Shown: piece by piece, positions 52,605 through 59,735 of the stretch
How the letters are laid out: every line of letters starts with the position of its first letter
Position numbering within the stretch: position 1 is the first letter of the stretch
Assembly (NCBI RefSeq): GCF_039523555.1
Contig: NZ_BAAAFN010000011.1
Location: 1 to 64,000, forward strand
DNA: 64,000 nt
Direction of reading: 5' to 3'
Source: Castellaniella daejeonensis
GTDB taxonomy: Bacteria; Pseudomonadota; Gammaproteobacteria; Burkholderiales; Burkholderiaceae_B
Notes under the pieces: generated by a model
What the model saw: only the letters and a program-made list of their open reading frames with translations
What the model was told of the DNA's origin: nothing
Databases searched by the model: none
Position numbers and translations under genes: made by a program

Positions 52605-53216
52605 TCAGGCCAGTCCCTGTGCCTTCAGGGCGACCCGCACGCCGGCGTCGGCCCACATGCGGGCCTGGAATGCGCGCAGCTCATCCAGGCCCGTCAGCGA
52701 AACCTGTTTCGCATCCGCCCACTTCAACAGCACGAACAGATAAGCGTCGGCGATCGAGCGCCGGCCGGTCAGCCAGTCGCGGCCTCGCAGACGATCGTTG
52801 ACGATGGCGAACAAGCCCTGCAGTTTTTCGGTTGCCTTGTCGGCCACGGTCTTGCCCAGGGCCTCGTCGCCGCCACTGTAGAAGGTGGGCACGAAGACCA
52901 GGGAAAAGGTCTTGTGCAGGTCGGAATTGCACAGGCCCAGCCAGCGACGGGTCTCCGCGCGTTCGCGCGGGGTGTCGCCCTGCAGCCTGGCCTCGGGGTT
53001 GAGTTCGGCCAGGTAGTCCAGGATGGCGGCGCTCTGCGTCAGAACGAAATCGCCATCCACCAGGGTCGGAACGGCGCCCAGGGGGTTCAGGGCCAGGTAG
53101 TCGGCTTCCTTGATCTGCTCCCGCGTCAGGCGGATGGTTTCATAGGGCTTGCCGATCCATTCGAGAACGATATGGGCGGCCAGCGAGCAGGCGCCGGGAA
53201 AATAGTAGAGTTTCAT
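52605..53216 (-). CDS. Glutathione S-transferase
   Basis: The 203-residue protein has the thioredoxin-like N-domain MKLYYFPGACSLAAHIVLEWIGKPYE with Ser11 in the position of the catalytic Ser/Cys of beta-class enzymes. NPLGAVPTLVDGDFVLTQSAAILDYLAE is the glutathione-binding part, followed by an all-helical C-domain. The usual role is conjugation or reduction of electrophiles. It converges on livF and is divergent from the 2-hydroxyacid dehydrogenase. Confidence 0.92.
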   Translation of the reverse strand: MKLYYFPGACSLAAHIVLEWIGKPYETIRLTREQIKEADYLALNPLGAVPTLVDGDFVLTQSAAILDYLAELNPEARLQGDTPRERAETRRWLGLCNSDLHKTFSLVFVPTFYSGGDEALGKTVADKATEKLQGLFAIVNDRLRGRDWLTGRRSIADAYLFVLLKWADAKQVSLTGLDELRAFQARMWADAGVRVALKAQGLA

Positions 53217-53324
53217 GATGCGTGCGAAGTGAAAGAAGGGTTCGGCCAGTGTTATACCACCGCGGCGGCGGCAGTCATGGGGTAGACTACCGGGTTGACG
53301 CTGTCTTTCGTTGAGGCCTGTTTC

Positions 53325-54305
53325 ATGGACACCCTGCGCATCGTTTTTCTGGATCGGGATTCCCTGCCGGCCACAGAGGATTTCGCCGGCCCGCAGGTGC
53401 CGCACGAATTGGTGGCGTATCCCCGCACGGCTCCCGAACAGGTCGTCGAGCGCATCCGGGACGCCGACATCGTGATCGTGAACAAAGTCGTGCTGGCCGC
53501 CGACGCGATCGCCCAGGCGGACCGCCTGCGCATGATCGCGGTCACCGCCACAGGCACCGACAACATCGACCTGGATGCCTGCGACCGGCGGGGCATCATC
53601 GTTTCCAATGTGCGCGACTACGCCGTGCATGCCGTGCCCGAGCATACGTTCGCCCTGATGCTGGCCTTGCGGCGCAACCTGCTGGCCTATCGCCAGTCGG
53701 TGCGCGACGGCCGCTGGCAGGAAAGCGGTCAGTTCTGCTATTTCGACTTCCCCGTGCGCGACCTGGCCGGATCGACCCTGGGCATCATCGGCCGTGGCGC
53801 CCTGGGCGAAGCGGTGGCCGAAATCGCCCGCGCCTTCGACATGAAAGTCCAGTTCGCCGCGCGGCGGGATGCCGACGGGCCCGTGCAGGACTACACCGAT
53901 TTCAACCACGTGCTGCGCACCAGCGACGTGATCAGCCTGCATTGCCCGCTCAATGCCCAGACCCGCGGCATGATCGGCTCGTCCGAATTCGCCCTCATGG
54001 AACGCAAGCCGCTGCTCATCAACACCGCGCGCGGCGGGCTGGTGGATGAATACGCGCTGGAGCACGCGCTGCGCAGCGGCCAGATCAGCGGCGCCGGGTT
54101 CGACGTCTCGTCCCAGGAGCCTCCCGCGCCGGACCATCCCCTCATGCGGCTGCTGGACCTTCCGAATTTCATCCTGACCCCGCACATGGCCTGGTCCAGC
54201 GAGGCAGCCATCCGGACGATGATCCGCCAGGTGCGCGACAACATCGAAGCGTTCCTGCGAGACGATCCCCGCAACGTCGTCGCCGGCTATCGTGCCGCGC
54301 GCTGA
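53325..54305 (+). CDS. D-isomer-specific 2-hydroxyacid dehydrogenase
   Basis: An NAD(P)-dependent enzyme interconverting a 2-oxoacid and a D-2-hydroxyacid. The 326-residue protein has the Rossmann motif LAGSTLGIIGRGALGEAVAEIA, the catalytic Arg in INTARGGLVDE, Glu in SSQEPPAPDHP and His in LTPHMAWSS. Length and motifs fit glycerate dehydrogenase/hydroxypyruvate reductase relatives. The ATG at 53325 is preferred over a TTG at 53295. It is directly followed by an Epd-like gene, so it could instead oxidise 4-phosphoerythronate in a vitamin B6 route, although it lacks PdxB's C-terminal domain. Confidence 0.85.
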   Translation: MDTLRIVFLDRDSLPATEDFAGPQVPHELVAYPRTAPEQVVERIRDADIVIVNKVVLAADAIAQADRLRMIAVTATGTDNIDLDACDRRGIIVSNVRDYAVHAVPEHTFALMLALRRNLLAYRQSVRDGRWQESGQFCYFDFPVRDLAGSTLGIIGRGALGEAVAEIARAFDMKVQFAARRDADGPVQDYTDFNHVLRTSDVISLHCPLNAQTRGMIGSSEFALMERKPLLINTARGGLVDEYALEHALRSGQISGAGFDVSSQEPPAPDHPLMRLLDLPNFILTPHMAWSSEAAIRTMIRQVRDNIEAFLRDDPRNVVAGYRAAR

Positions 54306-54348
54306 TCCCCGGAAGCCCGCCATGCCTGCCGACCGCCCGGAAGCCGCC

Positions 54349-55464
54349 ATGTCACGTCCCTTGCGCGTCGCCATCAACGGGTACGGGCGCATCGGCCGGT
54401 GCGTGCTGCGCGCCCTGGCCGAATCCCCGTATCGCCGCAACCTGAGCGTGGTGGCCATCAATGAGCCGGCGGATCTCGAATCGATGGCCTACCTGACCCG
54501 TTTCGACTCGACCCACGGCATCTTTCCCGGCGAGGTCCGGGTGATCGACGACGGCCTGGAAATCGATGGAAGCGCGATTCCCGTATTCCATGTCCGCGAA
54601 CCGGCCGACGGCCCCTGGCGCACGCTCGAATTCGACCTGCTGCTGGAATGCTCCGGCGTCTTTTCCACGCGTGAGCACCTGCAGGGTTTCCTGGACGCGG
54701 GCTGCCCGCGGGTGCTGGTCTCGCATCCTGGCAAGAGTGCTTCCGATGTGGATTGCACCATCGTCCACGGCATCAACGACGATGATCTGAAGGCCGATCA
54801 GCGGATCGTGTCCGCGGCTTCGTGCACGACCAACGCCGCAGTACCCGTCCTGGACCTGCTGGAGCGCCGGCTGGGCGTGGACGGCGCTTTTCTCACGACG
54901 CTGCATTCGGTGATGAACGACCAGCCCATGATCGATGGCTACCATCATGCCGACCTGCGCCGCACGCGTTCGGCCATGCAGTCCATCGTACCGGTGGCCA
55001 CGGGCCTGGCCCAGGGCATCGAGCGCATGCTTCCCGGCCTGGCCGGACGCATCCAGGCCAAGGCCGTTCGGGTACCCATCCTGAATGTCTCGGCAATCGA
55101 CCTGGCCGTGAACCTGCGCTGCGACACGAGTCCGGAAGCCTTGAACGAACTCTTCATCGAAGCCGCCCGGCTCCGCCCGGACCTGATCGCCTGCACAGGT
55201 CAGCCCCATGCTTCGGTGGACTTCAACCACGATCCGCATTCGGTCGTCGTCGACCTGGGCCAGACCCGGGTCAACCAGGGCCGTTTCGCCAATCTGCTGA
55301 TCTGGTTCGACAATGAATGGGGCTTCGCCAATCGCATGCTCGACGTGGCGCGCGCCTGGTCGGGCCGATTCCTTTCGCAGCCGGGCCGCGCTGGGGCAGA
55401 AGACACCCCCGCAGCCCAGGCGGCCGGCGGCCATGGGCCGCGCGGCGTGGAGGGCGTTTTTTGA
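54349..55464 (+). CDS. epd: Glyceraldehyde-3-phosphate dehydrogenase family protein, Epd-like
   Basis: An NAD-dependent phosphorylating or hydrolysing aldehyde dehydrogenase. The 371-residue protein starts LRVAINGYGRIGR and has catalytic Cys in SAASCTTNAAVP, followed by HSVMNDQPMIDGYHHADLRRTRSAMQSIVPV and SVDFNHDPHSVVVD. These last blocks resemble erythrose-4-phosphate dehydrogenase (HSAMHDQQVIDAY in E. coli Epd) more than glycolytic GAPDH (HAYTNDQ). About 30 extra residues rich in Ala, Gly and Pro follow the core. An ATG at 54322 is an alternative start; both follow GGAAG. Confidence 0.75.
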   Translation: MSRPLRVAINGYGRIGRCVLRALAESPYRRNLSVVAINEPADLESMAYLTRFDSTHGIFPGEVRVIDDGLEIDGSAIPVFHVREPADGPWRTLEFDLLLECSGVFSTREHLQGFLDAGCPRVLVSHPGKSASDVDCTIVHGINDDDLKADQRIVSAASCTTNAAVPVLDLLERRLGVDGAFLTTLHSVMNDQPMIDGYHHADLRRTRSAMQSIVPVATGLAQGIERMLPGLAGRIQAKAVRVPILNVSAIDLAVNLRCDTSPEALNELFIEAARLRPDLIACTGQPHASVDFNHDPHSVVVDLGQTRVNQGRFANLLIWFDNEWGFANRMLDVARAWSGRFLSQPGRAGAEDTPAAQAAGGHGPRGVEGVF

Positions 55465-55524
55465 TCTCCGCCGCACCCGTACACCCTCCTTTTCCCTCAT
55501 CCTCATTTCCAGGAGTTTGACATC

Positions 55525-56928
55525 ATGGCCGAAACCCGGACCGAAACCGATTCCATGGGCGCCATCGAGGTGCCTGCCGCACATTACTGGGGCGCGCAGA
55601 CGCAGCGTTCCATCCAGAATTTCCCGATCGGCGTGGCCCGGTTCCGCTGGCAGCCTCCGGTGATCCGCGCACTGGGCGTGCTGAAGAAAGCCGCCGCTCA
55701 GGCCAACGCCGAACTCGGCGAACTGCCCGCGGATATTGGCAACCTGATCGTGCGCGCCGCCGACGAAGTGATCGAAGGCAAGCTCGACGGCGAATTCCCG
55801 CTGGTGGTGTTCCAGACCGGTTCGGGCACCCAGTCGAACATGAATGCCAATGAAGTCATTTCCAACCGGGCCATCGAACTGGCCGGCGGGCAGGTGGGTT
55901 CCAAGGCCCCGGTGCACCCGAATGACCACGTCAACCGCGGCCAGTCGTCCAACGACACCTTCCCCACCGCGATGCACATTGCGGTGGCCGAGGAACTGTC
56001 GCGCCATTTCTTTCCGTCCGTCGGGCGCCTGCGCGCCACGCTGGATGCCAAGGCCAAGGCCTTCCAGAACATCGTCAAGACCGGGCGCACCCACCTGCAG
56101 GATGCGACGCCGATCACGCTGGGCCAGGAAGTCAGCGCCTGGGTCGCGCAGATCGACTTCGCGCTGGATGCCGTGCAGGCGGCGCTGCCGGGCATCTACG
56201 ACCTGGCGATCGGCGGCACGGCCGTGGGCACGGGCCTGAATGCCCATCCGCGCTTCGGTGAACTGGCAGCCGCCCGCATCGCCGACATCACCGGCCTGCC
56301 GTTCCGCAGCGCCGAAAACAAATTCTTCGCCTTGTCCGCCCACGACGCGCTGGTGAACCTGTCGGCGGCGCTGCGCACGCTGGCCGGCGCGCTGATGAAG
56401 ATGGCCAACGACGTGCGCTGGCTGGCCAGCGGCCCGCGCTGCGGCATCGGCGAACTGCTGATCCCCGAAAACGAGCCGGGTTCGTCCATCATGCCGGGCA
56501 AGGTCAACCCCACCCAGTGCGAAGCCATGACCATGGTGTGCGCCCAGGTCTACGGCAACGACGCCGCCGTGGCCTTTGCCGGATCCCAGGGCAATTTCCA
56601 GCTGAACGTCTACAAGCCGGTCATGGTGCACAACGTCCTGGAAAGCATCGGCCTGCTGGCCGATGCCTGCCTGTCCTTCGACGAGCACTGCGCAGTGGGC
56701 ATCGAGCCCAACCTGCCGCGCATCGAGGAAAACCTGCAGAAGAACCTGATGCTGGTCACCGCCCTGAACCGGCATATCGGTTACGACAAGGCTGCCGCGA
56801 TCGCCAAGAAGGCTCACAAAGAGCACAGCACCCTGCGCGAGGCCGCGCTGGCACTGGGCTTTCTGACCGATGCGCAGTACGATGAGTGGATCGTCCCCCT
56901 GGAAATGACCCACCCCAGCAAGGCATGA
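55525..56928 (+). CDS. fumC: Fumarate hydratase class II
   Basis: FumC hydrates fumarate to L-malate in the TCA cycle without an iron-sulphur cluster. The 467-residue protein has GSGTQSNMNANEVI, NDHVNRGQSSNDTFPTAMHI, KTGRTHLQDATPITLGQE and the signature GSSIMPGKVNPTQCEA with the catalytic serine loop. Being cluster-free, it suits oxidative or iron-limited conditions. A hairpin follows its stop. Confidence 0.97.
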   Translation: MAETRTETDSMGAIEVPAAHYWGAQTQRSIQNFPIGVARFRWQPPVIRALGVLKKAAAQANAELGELPADIGNLIVRAADEVIEGKLDGEFPLVVFQTGSGTQSNMNANEVISNRAIELAGGQVGSKAPVHPNDHVNRGQSSNDTFPTAMHIAVAEELSRHFFPSVGRLRATLDAKAKAFQNIVKTGRTHLQDATPITLGQEVSAWVAQIDFALDAVQAALPGIYDLAIGGTAVGTGLNAHPRFGELAAARIADITGLPFRSAENKFFALSAHDALVNLSAALRTLAGALMKMANDVRWLASGPRCGIGELLIPENEPGSSIMPGKVNPTQCEAMTMVCAQVYGNDAAVAFAGSQGNFQLNVYKPVMVHNVLESIGLLADACLSFDEHCAVGIEPNLPRIEENLQKNLMLVTALNRHIGYDKAAAIAKKAHKEHSTLREAALALGFLTDAQYDEWIVPLEMTHPSKA

Positions 56929-56933
56929 GGCCG

Positions 56934-56967
56934 GGCACGGGGCTGCCCCTGCGGACTGCCCCGTGCC
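56934..56967 (+). terminator. Hairpin after fumC
   Basis: GGCACGGGG (56934-56942) and CCCCGTGCC (56959-56967) form a perfect 9-bp stem, five bases after the fumC stop. No T-run follows. The loop and downstream bases (CCTGCGGACTG, then GAATCCGAGC) recur after nrdJ at 62632-62664. Confidence 0.6.
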
Positions 56968-56991
56968 GACTGAATCCGAGCCGCCTGCACC

Positions 56992-57372
56992 ATGAAATCA
57001 CCCGTACAGATCAAGCGCGCATACGAAGAACCCGAAGACACCGACGGTTTGCGCGTATTCATCGACCGGCTCTGGCCGCGCGGCCTGTCCAAGGCAGCCT
57101 TCCAGTACGATCTCTGGTGCAAGGATCTGGCGCCCAGCCCGGCGCTGCGCACGTGGTTCGGCCACAAGCCCGAGCACTGGGACGGCTTTCGCCGCGACTA
57201 TGCCGCGGAATTGCAGGACGAACAGGCCCAGGCCCGCATGGGCACGGTGTTTGCGGCGGCGGAAGGCCGCCGCATCACCCTGGTGTTCGGCGCCAAGGAT
57301 CCAGAACACAACCACGCCCTGATCCTGGCGGATGCGATGAACGACTACGCAAGGCGCCATCGCCTTGTCTGA
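56992..57372 (+). CDS. DUF488 family protein (YeaO type)
   Basis: A 126-residue cytoplasmic protein with the DUF488 blocks IKRAYEEPEDTDGLRVFIDRLWPRGLSK, KDLAPSPALRTWFGHKPEHWDGFRRDYAAEL and ITLVFGAKDPEHNHALIL. The function of the family is unknown. It follows fumC by 63 bases holding a hairpin, so it may have separate expression. Confidence 0.88.
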   Translation: MKSPVQIKRAYEEPEDTDGLRVFIDRLWPRGLSKAAFQYDLWCKDLAPSPALRTWFGHKPEHWDGFRRDYAAELQDEQAQARMGTVFAAAEGRRITLVFGAKDPEHNHALILADAMNDYARRHRLV

Positions 57373-57448
57373 ATGAATTCCCGGCGCACCGCGCCGGCCG
57401 CATGCGGGCCATCCGGGCCCGTGATCCGCAATCTTCCCGGGGAAGGAA

Positions 57449-57778
57449 ATGCTGCTGGTCTACTTCGGTTCGCAGTCGGTCTGGGCACTGTCGCTGCTCG
57501 GACTGATCCTGCTGCTGGCCGCGATCATCGCCATCCAGGCACATCGCCGGCGGGTCAGGGGCGGCAACGAAGAGCTGCCCGGCATGATCGGTGAAATCAC
57601 CCAGGCCTCCGATGACCGGGGCCGGGCACGCGCCCTGGTGCGTGGTGAAATCTGGCAGGTCCATGCAGGCACGCCGCTGCGGCCCGGCCAGGCCGTGCGG
57701 GTCCGGGCAGAACATGGCCTGATGCTGGAAGTCGAACCCGTCCCCGAAGGGGATGACTCACTGGGAGAACCCTCATGA
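57449..57778 (+). CDS. Short NfeD-like membrane protein
   Basis: The 109-residue protein has one N-terminal hydrophobic segment (about 9-30) and a small beta-barrel-like C-terminal domain. There LPGMIGEITQASDDRGRARALVRGEIWQVHA and LRPGQAVRVRAEHGLMLEVEPV match the NfeD OB-fold. It overlaps the SPFH gene by ATGA. NfeD-SPFH pairs are widespread and thought to organise membrane microdomains or membrane quality control; function is inferred from the pair. Confidence 0.8.
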   Translation: MLLVYFGSQSVWALSLLGLILLLAAIIAIQAHRRRVRGGNEELPGMIGEITQASDDRGRARALVRGEIWQVHAGTPLRPGQAVRVRAEHGLMLEVEPVPEGDDSLGEPS

Positions 57779-58563
57779 TGTTCCTGGAACTGGACTCGGG
57801 CATTGGCCTGCTGGTACTCGTTTTCCTGGTGTTCGTGCTGTTCAAGCTGTTTCGCGTCCTGCGCGAATACGAACGGGCAGTCATCTTCACGCTCGGCCGC
57901 TATACAAGCACCAAGGGGCCGGGCCTGATCATCGTGATCCCTTTCCTGCAGCAGGCGGTGCGCGTGGACATGCGCGTGGTGACGCTGGACATTCCTCCCC
58001 AGGACGTGATTTCCCGCGACAACGTCTCGGTGCAGGTGAATGCCGTGCTGTATTTCCGGGTGGTGGACCCGGACAAGGCCATCATCCAGGTCGAACGCTA
58101 CCTGGAAGCCACCAGCCAGCTGGCGCAGACGACGCTGCGGGCGGTGCTGGGCAAGCACGAACTGGATGAAATGCTGTCCGAGCGCGAAAAACTGAACCTG
58201 GACATCCAGACCATCCTGGACGCACAGACCGATGGCTGGGGCATCAAGGTCACCAACGTCGAGATCAAGGACATCGGCCTGAACGAGACCATGGTGCGCG
58301 CCATGGCGCGCCAGGCCGAGGCCGAACGCGATCGCCGGGCCAAGGTCATCCACGCCGAAGGCGAGCGGCAGGCGGCGCAGGCGCTGGCCGACGCGGCCAA
58401 CACCCTGGCGCGGGAACCATCCGCCATGCAGTTGCGTTACCTGGAAACCCTGGCGCAGGTGGCGGGCGACAAGTCTTCCACCCTGGTGTTCCCCATACCG
58501 ATCGACCTGCTGGCCGGGTTCATGGGGCCGTCGCGTCCGCCTCGGCCAGAAGCTGACCAATGA
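57775..58563 (+). CDS. SPFH/band 7 membrane protein (slipin type)
   Basis: The 262-residue protein has one N-terminal membrane segment (10-28), then the SPFH domain: LREYERAVIFTLGRYTSTKGPGLIIVIPFLQQAVRVDMRVVTLDIPPQDVISRDNVSVQVNAVLYFRV. A coiled-coil region follows (RQAEAERDRRAKVIHAEGERQAAQAL), ending near SSTLVFPIPIDLL. Slipins form oligomeric membrane rings. It is coupled to the NfeD-like gene, and the 3' end overlaps the convergent thioredoxin-fold gene by 44 bases. Confidence 0.92.
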   Translation: MMFLELDSGIGLLVLVFLVFVLFKLFRVLREYERAVIFTLGRYTSTKGPGLIIVIPFLQQAVRVDMRVVTLDIPPQDVISRDNVSVQVNAVLYFRVVDPDKAIIQVERYLEATSQLAQTTLRAVLGKHELDEMLSEREKLNLDIQTILDAQTDGWGIKVTNVEIKDIGLNETMVRAMARQAEAERDRRAKVIHAEGERQAAQALADAANTLAREPSAMQLRYLETLAQVAGDKSSTLVFPIPIDLLAGFMGPSRPPRPEADQ

Positions 58564-59011
58564 CGGCGCCGGTCCGCAGGTCGTCGAGCCGGCCGAAATG
58601 ATGCAGGCGAACGCCGCCCTGGGCGTCCAGGATCACCAGCGAAGGCGTGCCCTGCAGGCCCCAGGCCTGCATGGTCAGGGGAATCGGATTGCCCGACGGG
58701 GCAGGGCGGTCGATGCCCACGGGAAAGCGGATCCGGTATTCGTGCAGGAAAGCCCGCAGCGCGATTTCGCCCATGGCGGCGTGATGCTCGAAGACCGTAT
58801 GCAAGCCGATCACCTGTACCCGCCCTGGCGGAAACGACTCGTGGATCGCCTTGGCCTGGGGCAGCCCGTGCGATACGCAACCCGGGCACAGCATCTGGAA
58901 GGCATGCACGACCACGACCGTTCCGCGCAGCGACTCCAGGGTGGGCGGAGCGTCTTGGACGTTCAGCCAGGTCTCGATGTCCCAGGGTGGGGGCAGCGCG
59001 CCGTTGATCAT
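58520..59011 (-). CDS. Thioredoxin-fold protein with CPGC active site (TlpA/AhpC-like)
   Basis: A 163-residue protein with TVVVVHAFQMLCPGCVSHGLPQAKAIHESF, whose CPGC (C42, C45) is the redox site. VQVIGLHTVFEHHAAM and WGLQGTPSLVILDAQGGVRLHHFG (cis-Pro loop) follow. The layout matches TlpA/ResA-like redoxins, but no signal peptide or anchor is visible, so it is probably cytoplasmic. The partner is unknown. The 3' end overlaps the slipin gene on the other strand. Confidence 0.85.
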   Translation of the reverse strand: MINGALPPPWDIETWLNVQDAPPTLESLRGTVVVVHAFQMLCPGCVSHGLPQAKAIHESFPPGRVQVIGLHTVFEHHAAMGEIALRAFLHEYRIRFPVGIDRPAPSGNPIPLTMQAWGLQGTPSLVILDAQGGVRLHHFGRLDDLRTGAVIGQLLAEADATAP

Positions 59012-59148
59012 GATCAGGCTCCGCGGTGTGGTCGGTCGATTCCATCATAGGACGGACGTACAATCGGGAAAAGACGCCGGCGCGGGAAAACCTACAATTC
59101 GTAGTGGTAATCTCCCGCGCATTGGCCGACCATGGTGTAATGATGCGC

Positions 59149-59178
59149 CTTTGCCGCGCGATGTGCCGTGCGGCAAAG
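59149..59178 (+). repeat. Hairpin in the leader of the cytochrome c gene
   Basis: CTTTGCCGC (59149-59157) and GCGGCAAAG (59170-59178) are perfect 9-bp complements about 60 bases before the cytochrome start. It could be an operator or an mRNA structure; no T-run follows. Confidence 0.5.
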
Positions 59179-59237
59179 CCATGCGGGGCGCTCGTGGGGC
59201 GCCCATCGAAACTTCCCTGTCTGACGGAGATTCACAC

Positions 59238-59570
59238 ATGAAACTGTCCGCTCTCGCCCTGAGCCTTTCCCTGCTGGCCATGGGCCAGGCTGCCCACGCC
59301 GCGCCGGATTTCGCCCAGGTCAAGGACATCCTGACCAAGAACGCCTGTCTGGCCTGCCATGCGGTCGACAAGAAGGTCGTCGGCCCCGCGTACGAAGAAG
59401 TCGCTGCCAAGCACAAGGGCCAGGCGGACGCCGCCGCCGTCCTGACCAAGCACATCAAGGAAGGCAGCTCGGGCGTCTACGGCCCGATCCCGATGCCGCC
59501 CAACGTCGGCATTTCCGACGCGGACATCAAGACGGTGGTCGAGTGGCTGGTGGCCGGCGCCCCGCACTGA
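59238..59570 (+). CDS. Small periplasmic cytochrome c (class I, c551/c5-like)
   Basis: The 110-residue product has a signal peptide (1-21, ending HAA) and one haem site CLACH (C37, C40, H41). Typical class I features follow: KKVVGPAYEEVAAKHKGQ and a probable Met ligand in YGPIPMPPN. It is a soluble one-haem electron carrier and could feed the NorC-like subunit or an oxidase; no direct evidence links them. Well-marked GACGGAGA site before ATG at 59238. Confidence 0.92.
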   Translation: MKLSALALSLSLLAMGQAAHAAPDFAQVKDILTKNACLACHAVDKKVVGPAYEEVAAKHKGQADAAAVLTKHIKEGSSGVYGPIPMPPNVGISDADIKTVVEWLVAGAPH

Positions 59571-59641
59571 TTGCCAGACGCCCGAGGGTGCCCCGGGCCG
59601 GCCGCCGGATACCCGGGCGGACCTGCCCGGGGCGCTCCCGG

Positions 59642-59679
59642 AAACCCTGCGGCGGCCGGCTGGCGCCGCAGGGTTTTTT
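59642..59679 (+). terminator. Rho-independent terminator after the cytochrome c gene
   Basis: AAACCCTGCGGCG (59642-59654) and CGCCGCAGGGTTT (59664-59676) form a 13-bp stem with a 9-base loop, and the T-run continues to 59679. It insulates nrdJ downstream. Confidence 0.9.
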
Positions 59680-59735
59680 ATTCCCAATTCCGGGACCCGG
59701 CATCGGGTCCGTCCTTTACCATCACAGGAGCCGGC

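Noticed and set aside
54352..56913. An 853-codon open frame antisense to epd and fumC
   Set aside because: It lies opposite two clear enzymes, crosses their intergenic region and shows no domain features.
59580..59735. Possible cobalamin riboswitch before nrdJ
   Set aside because: The space is occupied by a normal terminator and only about 55 further bases; no B12-box-like sequence was seen.
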